Source: Haemophilus quentini (GTDB taxonomy: Bacteria; Pseudomonadota; Gammaproteobacteria; Enterobacterales; Pasteurellaceae). From it: a stretch of DNA of 64,000 nucleotides. Below are positions 56,174 to 64,000 of the stretch, piece after piece (position 1 is the first letter of the stretch; each line of letters starts with the position of its first letter). The stretch is from positions 62,001 through 126,000 of the forward strand of contig MDJB01000023.1 of the NCBI GenBank assembly GCA_001752465.1, read 5' to 3'. The notes under the pieces were generated by a model, which searched no databases, had not been told where the DNA came from, and worked only from the letters and a program-made list of their open reading frames with translations. Made by a program: the position numbers and the translations under genes.

Positions 56174-57904
56174 ATGGAATTAACTAAAAAGACATCGGTC
56201 GATCCGGTAAAAATGCTCGGCAAAAATTATATTGAAGCCGTCAATGCAAAATTTCCGAATACCATTTTAGATGAGGAGTGGTCTATACCGAATCAAGTAA
56301 CTTTAACGGTGAAAACCAATATGTTACCTGATGTGGTGGAATATCTTTACTATCAACATGAAGGCTGGTTGCCATTAGTTTTTGGTAACGATGAACGTTC
56401 AATTCATGGTCATTATACTGTTTATTATGTGCTTTCTATGGAAGGTGTCGTCAAGACTTTTGTGACGATTAAAGCACTCGTGGATCCTGTTACACTCGAA
56501 TTTCCTTCCGTGACACCAAAAGTCAAAGCGGCGGTGTGGGGCGAACGTGAATTATTTGATATGTACGGTTTAAAAGCCGTCGGTCTTCCCGATCAACGTC
56601 GTTTAGTGTTACCAGATGACTGGCCAGATGATCTTTACCCATTACGTAAAGATTCGATGGATTACCGTTTACGTCCAGATCCGACTACGGCAACGGAAAC
56701 CTACGAGTTTATTAACGAAAAAGGTGAAGCGCGTATTGTGCCTATCGGTCCTCTCCATATTACATCAGATGAACCGGGACACTTCCGTTTGTTTGTTGAT
56801 GGGGAAGATATTATTGATGCAGACTACCGTTTATTCTATGTACACCGTGGCATGGAAAAATTGGCAGAAACTCGAATGGATTACGATCAAGTCAATTTCT
56901 TGGCTGACCGTGTGTGCGGTATCTGTGGTTTTACCCATAGCGTTGCTTATGCTAACTCAGTAGAAAATGCGTTAGGTATTCAAATTCCTGAACGGGCACA
57001 ATGGATTCGTGCAATTTTGTTGGAAGTTGAACGTTTGCACAGTCATTTATTGAACTTAGGTTTATCTAGCCACTTTACTGGTTTTGATACTGGCTTTATG
57101 CAATTCTTCCGTGTTCGTGAAAAATCGATGACACTTGCGGAAGTGCTTACTGGTGCACGTAAAACCTATGGTATCAACTTAATCGGTGGTGTACGCCGTG
57201 ATATGTTGAAACACCAACGTGAACAATGCATTAAGCTTATTGCAGAAATGCGTGAAGAGCTTAAAACTTTGGTAGATATTTTACTCAATACGCCAAATAT
57301 GGAACAACGTACTGTGGGCGTAGGTAAATTAGAACGCCAAGTAGCACGTGATTTCAGTCCTGTTGGGCCATTAATTCGTGCCTCTGGTTTTGCCCGTGAT
57401 GTGCGTAAAGTTCATCCATTCTCAGGCTATGGCGATGTACCATTCAATGTTTTCACTGAAGACGGTTGCGATGTCATTTCTCGTGTGAAAGTGCGGGTAA
57501 ATGAAGTATTTGAATCCATGAATATCATTGATTATATGGTGGATAACTTGCCAACTGGTGCGATTATCACTGAAGGTTTCAATTACACCCCTGGACGTTT
57601 TGCCTTAGGTATTACGGAAGCACCGCGTGGTGAAGATATTCACTGGTCAATGGTTGGTGATAACCAAAAATTATATCGCTGGCGTTGTCGTGCAGCGACT
57701 TATGCAAACTGGCCAACTTTACGTTATATGTTGCGTGGCAATACGGTATCAGATGCGCCACTTATCATTGGTAGCCTTGACCCTTGCTATTCTTGTACTG
57801 ACCGTGTGACTGTGGTGGATGTACGTAAACGCAAAGCTCAAACGGTTTCTTACAAAGAAATCGAACGCTACGGCATTGAACGTAAAAATTCACCATTAAA
57901 ATAG
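56174..57904 (+). CDS. hyfG: NiFe-hydrogenase large subunit HyfG
   Basis: Catalytic subunit with the NiFe site, 576 residues. The N-terminal about 170 residues form the NuoC-like 30-kDa domain; the rest is NuoD-like. The L1 motif RVCGICGFTHS and the L2 motif DPCYSCTDR supply the four Ni-binding cysteines. The sequence continues 32 residues after DR (starting VTVVDVRKRK), the extension that the endopeptidase HycI removes after nickel insertion. GGGGGAAAAA precedes the ATG. Confidence 0.97.
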   Translation: MELTKKTSVDPVKMLGKNYIEAVNAKFPNTILDEEWSIPNQVTLTVKTNMLPDVVEYLYYQHEGWLPLVFGNDERSIHGHYTVYYVLSMEGVVKTFVTIKALVDPVTLEFPSVTPKVKAAVWGERELFDMYGLKAVGLPDQRRLVLPDDWPDDLYPLRKDSMDYRLRPDPTTATETYEFINEKGEARIVPIGPLHITSDEPGHFRLFVDGEDIIDADYRLFYVHRGMEKLAETRMDYDQVNFLADRVCGICGFTHSVAYANSVENALGIQIPERAQWIRAILLEVERLHSHLLNLGLSSHFTGFDTGFMQFFRVREKSMTLAEVLTGARKTYGINLIGGVRRDMLKHQREQCIKLIAEMREELKTLVDILLNTPNMEQRTVGVGKLERQVARDFSPVGPLIRASGFARDVRKVHPFSGYGDVPFNVFTEDGCDVISRVKVRVNEVFESMNIIDYMVDNLPTGAIITEGFNYTPGRFALGITEAPRGEDIHWSMVGDNQKLYRWRCRAATYANWPTLRYMLRGNTVSDAPLIIGSLDPCYSCTDRVTVVDVRKRKAQTVSYKEIERYGIERKNSPLK

Positions 57905-57914
57905 GGGGCGCACA

Positions 57915-58490
57915 ATGTTTAAATTACTTAAAACCGTATTAAATGCGGGGGATGTTACCACTAAATATCCGTTTAAACCCTATGAAGTTGATCCTGATTT
58001 CCGTGGTAAACCAGAACTGAATTCTGATCAATGTATTGTTTGTGCCGCCTGTACAATGGCATGTCCAGCTAATGCGCTTACCATGCGTACCGATCCAGAA
58101 ACAGGCGAACGTACGTGGTCATTATTTTTAGGCCGCTGCATTTTCTGTGGCCGTTGTGAAGAAGTTTGCCCGACAAAAGCCATTCGTTTAAGCCAAGATT
58201 TTGAATTATCAGTCAGCAATAAACAGGATCTTTATCAAGAAACAACCTTCACTACAACGATTTGTCATCAATGTGGTCAACCTTTCGTTTCTCATAAAGA
58301 ACTCAATTATGCAGTAGATTTATTCAAACAAACATTGGATAACGATGAACTGGTTAAACATAAATTAGCGGTGCTCAATACTTGCCCAACCTGTAAACGC
58401 CAAAACAGTTTGGAAAAAACCGCCGATATGGAATCCAATATGCGCGTGAAATTGGCGTTATTTGATCACGTTAGGGAGATTGCAAGATGA
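57915..58490 (+). CDS. hyfH: Hydrogenase-4 ferredoxin-type subunit HyfH
   Basis: NuoI-like iron-sulfur protein with two 4Fe-4S motifs, [12 protein letters not shown] and [12 protein letters not shown]. The C-terminal half has two further CxxC pairs (CHQCGQP and CPTCKRQ) as in HycF/HyfH proteins. 191 residues. Its stop overlaps the hyfI start by four bases (ATGA). Confidence 0.95.
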   Translation: MFKLLKTVLNAGDVTTKYPFKPYEVDPDFRGKPELNSDQCIVCAACTMACPANALTMRTDPETGERTWSLFLGRCIFCGRCEEVCPTKAIRLSQDFELSVSNKQDLYQETTFTTTICHQCGQPFVSHKELNYAVDLFKQTLDNDELVKHKLAVLNTCPTCKRQNSLEKTADMESNMRVKLALFDHVREIAR

Positions 58491-59263
58491 ACACACAAAT
58501 CCCAATGCCCGTGAATGGTATTTCAACGCCATTTAGTGTGGATGAAAACATTGCGAAAATGAAACAAACTTTGTTGAAAAATATTCAACGTTCCGCTTAT
58601 GTTTACCGTGTTGACTGTGGCGGTTGTAATGGTTGTGAAATTGAAATTTTTAGTACCATTACACCAACCTTTGACGCAGAACGTTTCGGAATTAAGGTTG
58701 TTGCATCACCTCGCCATGCGGATATTTTATTATTTACTGGCGCGGTAACTCGTGCAATGCGTACACCGGCAATGCGTGCTTATCAAGCTGCCCCCGATCC
58801 AAAAATCTGTATTTCTTATGGGGCGTGCGGCTGTGGTGGTGGTATTTTCCATGACTTGTACTGCGTGTGGGGCGGTAGCGATCAAATTGTGCCAATTGAT
58901 GTGTATATTCCTGGTTGTCCTCCAACTCCAGCCGCGACTATTTATGGTTTTGCAATGGCACTTGGTTTACTTGATCAAAAACTCAAAGGTAAACAAGAAA
59001 TTGCCGATCCTAATGCTGAGGCTAAATTACGTTTCCCAAATATTCCATTAGATTTACGCGTGGAATTAGAACGTGAAGCGCGTCGTTTGGCGGGCTATCG
59101 ACAAGGTGGAGATATTGCTAATCAATTTATGAGTATGATGTCTGAAAAAGATCAGGTTCCATTTGGTGTTCGTCTTGGCGAATTTTTGGAACGTGAAGCG
59201 GATCCACGCTTGAGTGAAATCGTAAACCGATTGCATGCAATTAGTATGCCGTTTTCGGGATAG
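58487..59263 (+). CDS. hyfI: NiFe-hydrogenase small subunit HyfI
   Basis: NuoB-like small subunit, 258 residues, with the proximal 4Fe-4S cluster cysteines in [19 protein letters not shown] and YIPGCPPTP. It passes electrons between the NiFe site and HyfH/HyfA. The start overlaps hyfH. After it the operon is interrupted by a 477-bp spacer with the repeat element. Confidence 0.96.
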   Translation: MNTQIPMPVNGISTPFSVDENIAKMKQTLLKNIQRSAYVYRVDCGGCNGCEIEIFSTITPTFDAERFGIKVVASPRHADILLFTGAVTRAMRTPAMRAYQAAPDPKICISYGACGCGGGIFHDLYCVWGGSDQIVPIDVYIPGCPPTPAATIYGFAMALGLLDQKLKGKQEIADPNAEAKLRFPNIPLDLRVELEREARRLAGYRQGGDIANQFMSMMSEKDQVPFGVRLGEFLEREADPRLSEIVNRLHAISMPFSG

Positions 59264-59304
59264 TCTAACGATTGCTAAATAAACTAATAGCTCCGTTTTG
59301 ATTT

Positions 59305-59687
59305 CTGCTAAATCTCCCCTTACCCCTCTTTGCTAAAGAGGGGAATAAGAGCGGTCAATTTCAATCTAGTTTTCTGCATTAACAATAGAAAACTAAAATG
59401 AGAGAAGATACTTTATTGCTAAAGAAGAATTCCCTCTTTAGCTAAGAGAGAAATAAGAGCAGTCGATTTCAATCTAGTTTTCTGCATTAACAATAGAAAA
59501 CTAAAATGAGAGAAGATACTTTATTGCTAAAGAAGAATTCCCTCTTTAGCTAAGAGAGATATAAGAGCAGTCGATTTCAATCTAGTTTTCTGCATTAACA
59601 ATAGAAAACTAAAATGAGAGAAGATACTTTATTGCTAAAGAAAAATCCCCCTCTTTAGCAAAGAGGGGTAAGGGGAGATTTGGCAGT
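59305..59687. repeat. Palindromic repeat element with three 108-bp units
   Basis: The ends are perfect 34-bp inverted repeats: 59310-59343 (starts AAATCTCCCCTTACCCCTCT) and 59648-59681 (its complement), extending to about 39 bp with one mismatch. Inside are three tandem units of 108 bp beginning at 59345, 59453 and 59561, nearly identical, each with the inverted pair TAGTTTTCT/AGAAAACTA. Each end folds into a strong hairpin CCCCTCTTT-GCT-AAAGAGGGG. No gene lies inside. The spacer is 59264-59740. Confidence 0.88.
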
Positions 59688-59740
59688 ATTGATTAGCGAA
59701 GAAATTACGTTATTATTCTACAAGTTTTATAGGACGTACC

Positions 59741-60148
59741 ATGACAACCCAAGTTTTTTTCTATTTACTCAATGAGCGTTTTGTTGAAAACGATGAGCAA
59801 GTTCCAGAGCAAGCCAAGCAAGTAATGTATTATTCCCTTGCGATTGGTCACCATGTTGGTGTGATTGACTGCTTTAAAAAATTGCTAATTTGTGATTATG
59901 CCGATTACCAACGTTTTGTAGATACCTTCCCTGAAGGGGATACAAAACGTAAATTTGCGGGCTTAATGAAATTTGGTGAAATAGTGATTGATTCAAGTCA
60001 TGTGAATTTATTGGCTAAGGCACTTGATGAAAATCGAGCCAATTTTTCGCCTGAACATCAAAAATGGGTCGATATTTTAATGGATACGCTAGCTTCCATC
60101 CAGCGTGAACCTGTGATGTACATAATGGTGAAACGTCGTGATGAATGA
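59741..60148 (+). CDS. hyfJ: HycH/HyfJ-family hydrogenase maturation protein
   Basis: 135 residues matching the HycH/HyfJ family of formate hydrogenlyase operons, which helps maturation of the large subunit. Recognition is from size, place and residues such as FYLLNERFVENDEQVPEQAKQVMYYSLAIGHHVGVIDCF and MKFGEIVIDSSHVNLL. AGGACG lies before the ATG. The gene overlaps hycI by eight bases. It is separated from hyfI by the repeat element. Confidence 0.88.
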   Translation: MTTQVFFYLLNERFVENDEQVPEQAKQVMYYSLAIGHHVGVIDCFKKLLICDYADYQRFVDTFPEGDTKRKFAGLMKFGEIVIDSSHVNLLAKALDENRANFSPEHQKWVDILMDTLASIQREPVMYIMVKRRDE

Positions 60149-60599
60149 AAATGTAATCTTAACTGTTGGTAACACAATGATGGGCGATGACGGTGCAGGC
60201 CCTTATCTTGCCCAGCTTTGTGCTGAAAATCCATTGCTAAATTTGACTGCACTTGATGGTGGTTCAGCACCGGAAAATCTTGTGCATCAGATCCGAGCCA
60301 TGAAACCAAAGCGTTTAATTATCTTTGATGCAACAGAAATGGAACTGCCCGTTGGCAAAATTCGTATTATCGACAAAGAACTCATTGCAGAAATGTTCTT
60401 CGTCAGCACGCATAATTTGCCACTTAATTTTTTAATCGAGCAATTAGAGGAAGATATTCCTGAGGTTATTTTTATTGGTATCCAGCCTGATCTTGTTTCC
60501 TTTGGTTTTCCGATGAGTGAAGCTGTAAAAAGTGCGGTAGAATTTTTCTATGATTTTTTGAAGGATGAGGGCGATTTAGGCGAAATTACTCGATTGTAA
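60141..60599 (+). CDS. hycI: Hydrogenase maturation endopeptidase HycI
   Basis: Nickel-dependent protease that removes the C-terminal tail of the large subunit (here HyfG). 152 residues. The conserved acidic and His residues are visible: GNTMMGDDGAGPYLA, IIFDATEME and FVSTHNLPLNF. The GTG one codon upstream is in frame, but the ATG at 60141 is the natural start. E. coli hyf lacks a hycI gene of its own and relies on the hyc operon; here the protease is inside the hyf operon. Confidence 0.93.
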   Translation: MNENVILTVGNTMMGDDGAGPYLAQLCAENPLLNLTALDGGSAPENLVHQIRAMKPKRLIIFDATEMELPVGKIRIIDKELIAEMFFVSTHNLPLNFLIEQLEEDIPEVIFIGIQPDLVSFGFPMSEAVKSAVEFFYDFLKDEGDLGEITRL

Positions 60600-60613
60600 T
60601 TGCTTTCATTCAT

Positions 60614-60646
60614 AAAAAACGATCGCTTAACTTGCGATCGTTTTTT
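60614..60646. terminator. Bidirectional terminator between hycI and hypF
   Basis: AAAAAACGATCGC pairs perfectly with GCGATCGTTTTTT around a seven-base loop, between convergent genes. Confidence 0.93.
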
Positions 60647-60684
60647 ATATGCAAATAAGAACATTTACCTTAATTAATTTGGTA

Positions 60685-62955
60685 TTAGTTGGAGAAGTTT
60701 GCTACGATCATCGCTTGCCCTAAACTTAATCCGCCATCTCCCATTGGATATTGATGTGCACTTAACACATTAAATTCTACAAGCGCTTGTTTTAATAAAC
60801 GACGTAATAATTGGTTATGCATTACACCGCCTGAAAGCACAATGGTTTTGCAATTGTGGCGTTTTGCTTGCTGACGAGCTAATTCAGCAAAACCTTTTGC
60901 CAGAGCATAATGGAAAATAAATGCTTTGTTTTCTTTGGAATCATCGTAATCCAACCAATTTTGCCAAAATGTGGCTAAATCCAACTGATTATTTTGGATT
61001 GGCATTTTAACCTGAATATTGACAGCACCTTTCTCATCTTTGATAAAGTCAGATTTTGTCGCTAGCGCTTCTAAATAACAAGCTGCCTCACCCTCCCAAG
61101 AGAGTTTGTCACCCACAATACCTAACCCATAAGCTACCGCATCAAATAGTCGCCCAGCCGATGAAATGAGCGGAGAATTAAGATTACGTTCGATGGCATT
61201 GGAAAGAATTTCCCAAGGCAATTCGGAACAAGTTTTAGCCGCGATGTCACGCCAATTAGGTACAAATTTTTGAAGATGAGCAAGCCAATTACGCCAAGGT
61301 TGGGTGGCGGCAAGATCGCCACCTGGTAACGCAACGGCGGGTAATCCACCTAAATGTTGAGATTGTTCGCCATCCACTAATAAACATTCACCGCCCCAAA
61401 GTTGCCCGTTATCCCCCATTCCAATACCATCTAAAGCTAGACCAATCACTTTTTCATGACAATGATGTTCGGCTAATACAGCTGTAATATGTGAGTGATG
61501 ATGTAAAACTTCTACATAGGGTACCGATAATTTTTTTGCGAGATTTTTCCCTGTTTTTGATGAAAAATAACCTAAGTGAGCATCCACCGTGATTAAATCT
61601 GGTTTGAATTGATAAATTTGGCAAAATAAGTCGATATTATTTTCTAATTGTTGTTGCACAAGTTCATTAGAGGTATCACCAATATGTTGGCTAACAACGG
61701 CTTTATTTTGTTTTAGTAGGCAAAATGTATTTTTAAGATCAGAACCCAACGCTAAGATATTTTTTGTATTTTCCGTTTTCAATAGCATTTCATCAGGAAC
61801 GTAGCCACGTGCTCTGCGTAGCGTTTCCACGTCATCAAAAGAAGCTCTCACTAAGCTATCATCAGCGCGTTGCAAAATATCGCGATTATGACAAAGATAG
61901 AAATCTGCCAAATTACTCAATTTTTTCACCGCACTTTCGTTATCTAAAACAGGTGGTTCGCCGCTAGGATTGGCAGATGTCATGACGAGCGGTTGATTGA
62001 TTTCACGTAAAAGCAAATGCTGTAATGGATTACTCGGTAACATCACCCCAATTTCATTTAGATTCGGGGCGATATTTTCTGCGAGATTGGACACTTTATT
62101 TTTTTGTAACAAAACGATTGGTGCAGCTGTGCTAGTGAGTAGTTTGATTTCGGTTTCTGTTAAATTTTGCAAAAAATCTAAACCAGGCACCATTACGGCA
62201 AGAGGTTTGCTTGGACGATGTTTACGATCTCGCAGTAATTGAACTGTATCGAAATTCTGTGCATCACAAGCTAAATGAAAACCGCCGATCCCTTTGATTG
62301 CCAAAATTTTTCCTTCTTTCAGCAAAAGTGCGGTTTGTTTTAAGGCTGTTTGATGTGTTGCAAGTTGATGTTCGGTATCTTGTAACCAAATATGCGGGCC
62401 ACAAACTGGGCAGGCATTAGGTTGGGCATGAAATCGGCGATCTGCTGGATTTTTATATTCATGTTCACAATCTGGACAGAAAGGAAAATCCGACATCGAT
62501 GTATTTTTACGATCATAAGGAATTTTTTTGATGATCGTAAAACGAGGCCCGCAATGGGTGCAATTAGTGAAAGGGTAGTGATAACGACGATTTTCAGGAT
62601 TGAATAAATCCTCTACGCAAGCGGGACAAGTGGCGGCATCAGGCACAATTTGTGTGTCCATCGCATTGTTTTCGCTTTCTCGGATTACAAATTCAGCAAA
62701 GTGCGGTAGATTTTCCCAGTGTTTTTCACATTGCTGAATATCTGAGATTAGTGCTAAGGGCGGTAGTTTTTCCTGTAAATCTTTTAAAAAATGTGTGAGT
62801 GCTTCTTTTTCTGGATTTATAAATCGAATTAATACCCCTTGTCCATCATTATTTACATCGCCCTTTAGGCCATATTCATTTGCTAATAACCACACAAAAG
62901 GGCGAAATCCCACACCTTGCACTTTGCCTTTAATGCGTAATTCGATTCCGTTCAT
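60685..62955 (-). CDS. hypF: Hydrogenase maturation carbamoyltransferase HypF
   Basis: Makes the thiocarbamate precursor of the cyanide ligands of the NiFe site, together with HypE. Domains in order: acylphosphatase (RIKGKVQGVGFRPFVW, residues 1-90), two zinc fingers CPACVEDLFNP..CTHCG and CPDCEHEYKNP..CPVCG (105-185), a YrdC-like domain (KGIGGFHLACDAQN, PSKPLAVM, TSANPSGEP) and a Kae1-like domain (HHHSHITAVLAEH, LSGGVMHNQLL). 756 residues, family length. The hypABCDE genes are not in the window and must be elsewhere. Confidence 0.97.
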   Translation of the reverse strand: MNGIELRIKGKVQGVGFRPFVWLLANEYGLKGDVNNDGQGVLIRFINPEKEALTHFLKDLQEKLPPLALISDIQQCEKHWENLPHFAEFVIRESENNAMDTQIVPDAATCPACVEDLFNPENRRYHYPFTNCTHCGPRFTIIKKIPYDRKNTSMSDFPFCPDCEHEYKNPADRRFHAQPNACPVCGPHIWLQDTEHQLATHQTALKQTALLLKEGKILAIKGIGGFHLACDAQNFDTVQLLRDRKHRPSKPLAVMVPGLDFLQNLTETEIKLLTSTAAPIVLLQKNKVSNLAENIAPNLNEIGVMLPSNPLQHLLLREINQPLVMTSANPSGEPPVLDNESAVKKLSNLADFYLCHNRDILQRADDSLVRASFDDVETLRRARGYVPDEMLLKTENTKNILALGSDLKNTFCLLKQNKAVVSQHIGDTSNELVQQQLENNIDLFCQIYQFKPDLITVDAHLGYFSSKTGKNLAKKLSVPYVEVLHHHSHITAVLAEHHCHEKVIGLALDGIGMGDNGQLWGGECLLVDGEQSQHLGGLPAVALPGGDLAATQPWRNWLAHLQKFVPNWRDIAAKTCSELPWEILSNAIERNLNSPLISSAGRLFDAVAYGLGIVGDKLSWEGEAACYLEALATKSDFIKDEKGAVNIQVKMPIQNNQLDLATFWQNWLDYDDSKENKAFIFHYALAKGFAELARQQAKRHNCKTIVLSGGVMHNQLLRRLLKQALVEFNVLSAHQYPMGDGGLSLGQAMIVANFSN

Positions 62956-63016
62956 AACTTATTCTCTACATCAAATTGAGTGATTTTTATGGTAACCGAA
63001 AATATATGTGTAAGCT

Positions 63017-63030
63017 GTGATTTTCATCAA
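63017..63030 (-). promoter_or_regulatory. FNR-like site upstream of hypF
   Basis: GTGAT-TTTC-ATCAA agrees with TTGAT-N4-ATCAA in nine of ten positions; the TGTGA half would also suit CRP. It lies 62 bp before the hypF start. A CATAAA hexamer at 62986-62991 (minus strand) would place transcription about 44 bp from the site centre, close to the -41.5 position of FNR-activated promoters. Confidence 0.5.
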
Positions 63031-63054
63031 AGAAGATTCGTTTTTATAAGCAAA

Positions 63055-63798
63055 TTATTCTAGGTAATGGGCTTTCCAATAACCAATCCACTCTTTTAAT
63101 AAAACCATATTGCTATTTAACGCACCTAAGTCAGGAATAAAAGATTTTGCAGATAGATTTCCTTTGCTGCCATAGCTTGCCGCTGCAGCAGGAAGTACAT
63201 CGAATCCTTGTTTTTCAAAAAGGTATTTGGTTCGTTTCATATGCCACTGATTTGTTACTAAAATAATTTTTTGAATATTATCTTTAACTAAAATATTTTT
63301 AGTAAAACTGGCATTTTCTTCCGTATTACGGGCTTTATTTTCGATCCATTGTGTTGGCACATTAAAGAATTGGTTAAGCTCTTTTGCCATTAAGTCGCCT
63401 TCAGAAATGCCTATCAAAGAATAGCCCGTGGTTAAAACAGGTAAGCCCGTTTCTTTTTGTAAAAATGCAGCATAACGTAAACGTTCTAGTTGCGGTGCAC
63501 CAGAAGCCGTTTCTGCATATAGTTCTTTGGTTGGGTAAGATCCACCTCCTAATATGACGATGGCTTGAGCTTGTTTATAGTCATCTAGGGTAAGGGCTGG
63601 AGTGTCATCATTATCTGTTAGCAATAAACCAGTAAAAGGCGCACTCATGACATAAAGCCAAGTGAAACTGATAAGCGCAATAAATTTGGCTAATTTTTTA
63701 AAATGAACACGATAAAGAATCGCTGCAATAATCAGTAATACAAAGGTATTGAGAGGTGGTGCGATAAGTGCGGTAAGAAGTTTTCCTAATTCTAACAT
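63055..63798 (-). CDS. elyC: ElyC/YdcF-family envelope protein (DUF218)
   Basis: 247 residues. Two N-terminal transmembrane segments (LTALIAPPLNTFVLLIIAAIL and FIALISFTWLYVMSAPF) are followed by a periplasmic DUF218 domain: AIVILGGGSYP, LERLRYAAFLQKETGLPVLTTG, NTEENASFT and ILVTNQWHMKRTKYLF. In E. coli ElyC affects peptidoglycan and the lipid carrier undecaprenyl phosphate. The architecture matches ElyC rather than YdcF or SanA, but paralogue assignment is moderate. Confidence 0.85.
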   Translation of the reverse strand: MLELGKLLTALIAPPLNTFVLLIIAAILYRVHFKKLAKFIALISFTWLYVMSAPFTGLLLTDNDDTPALTLDDYKQAQAIVILGGGSYPTKELYAETASGAPQLERLRYAAFLQKETGLPVLTTGYSLIGISEGDLMAKELNQFFNVPTQWIENKARNTEENASFTKNILVKDNIQKIILVTNQWHMKRTKYLFEKQGFDVLPAAAASYGSKGNLSAKSFIPDLGALNSNMVLLKEWIGYWKAHYLE

Positions 63799-63932
63799 AG
63801 ATAAGATCCTTGATATAGTGCGGTTTCATTATAATGATTAGTCATAGCTTGTCCATGTTGATTTTGTTAAAATAAGCCCCCTTATTTTTTGATAAACAAA
63901 CGCTCGAATTCATCAAAAGTGCGGTTATATTT

Positions 63933-64000
63933 ATGAAAGTTTTTAAAGACAGTGTCATTTACCTTGTTGGGGAATTATCGTCAAAGTTAGTTCCTTTTTT
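63933..64000 (+). CDS. Polysaccharide flippase, start only (LsgA-like)
   Basis: Partial gene running off the right edge. The visible residues MKVFKDSVIYLVGELSSKLVPF match the N-terminus of Wzx-type oligosaccharide flippases; H. influenzae LsgA of the lipooligosaccharide lsg locus starts very similarly from memory. An uptake signal lies 10 bases before the ATG, and no strong ribosome site is evident. Confidence 0.65.
   Translation, partial: MKVFKDSVIYLVGELSSKLVPF

Noticed and set aside
59264-59740. CRISPR array in the hyfI-hyfJ spacer
   Set aside because: The 108-bp units are tandem and almost identical throughout, with no short repeats separated by unique spacers, and no cas genes are near.

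Overview
The window is a piece of a Pasteurellaceae chromosome, most likely a Haemophilus of the influenzae/haemolyticus group. The 9-bp uptake signal core AAGTGCGGT (or its complement) recurs in genes and in intergenic hairpins, the DNA is AT-rich, and the gene order and proteins (prc, sucAB, nrdAB, lpoA, sapABCDF, ppc, purR, dapD, purA) look like the H. influenzae core genome. A complete formate-hydrogenlyase-type hydrogenase operon is not something I associate with typical H. influenzae. It fits H. haemolyticus or a relative better, but the species call is inference.

Bases 1-38800 are mostly core genome. They hold a pqiA/letA fragment, proQ-prc, a peptidoglycan cluster (ldtD, mepK) followed by a TatD-family hydrolase and gloC, sucAB, nrdAB with an unrelated gene between the two subunits, dolP-diaA-yraN-lpoA, rsmI, tldD, mepS, fbp, truA, yeiH, sapABCDF, ycjX, ppc, purR, a 26-residue YnhF-like membrane peptide, dapD and purA. 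Many operons end in intrinsic terminators made from head-to-head uptake signals. The nrdA promoter region carries two NrdR boxes 31 bp apart and a perfect FNR-type palindrome.

Bases 38898-47920 are decayed mobile DNA. A Mu-like element starts with a Mu-type left end inside an uptake-signal hairpin. It carries a repressor, an orphan S24-peptidase fragment, an operator array, a Ner-like regulator, a MuA transposase broken by one in-frame TAA, and a truncated MuB. Next comes a second phage-derived block with two arms. The leftward arm is headed by a small RNA that looks like a C4-type antisense immunity RNA, followed by an antirepressor-like gene. The rightward arm carries a Mor-like activator, a Mu I-type protease and a capsid protein, with no portal, large terminase or tail genes. 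A frameshifted 3' remnant of a trimeric autotransporter (Hia/Hsf/YadA type) follows.

Bases 48872-60599 are a complete hyfABCDEFGHI-hyfJ-hycI operon (hydrogenase-4 / FHL-2 type), with hypF convergent behind it. A palindromic element of about 380 bp, with perfect 34-bp terminal inverted repeats around three 108-bp tandem repeats, sits between hyfI and hyfJ. FNR-like sites lie before hyfA and hypF. The window ends with elyC and the start of a lipooligosaccharide flippase gene (lsgA-like). No tRNA, rRNA or CRISPR array was seen.
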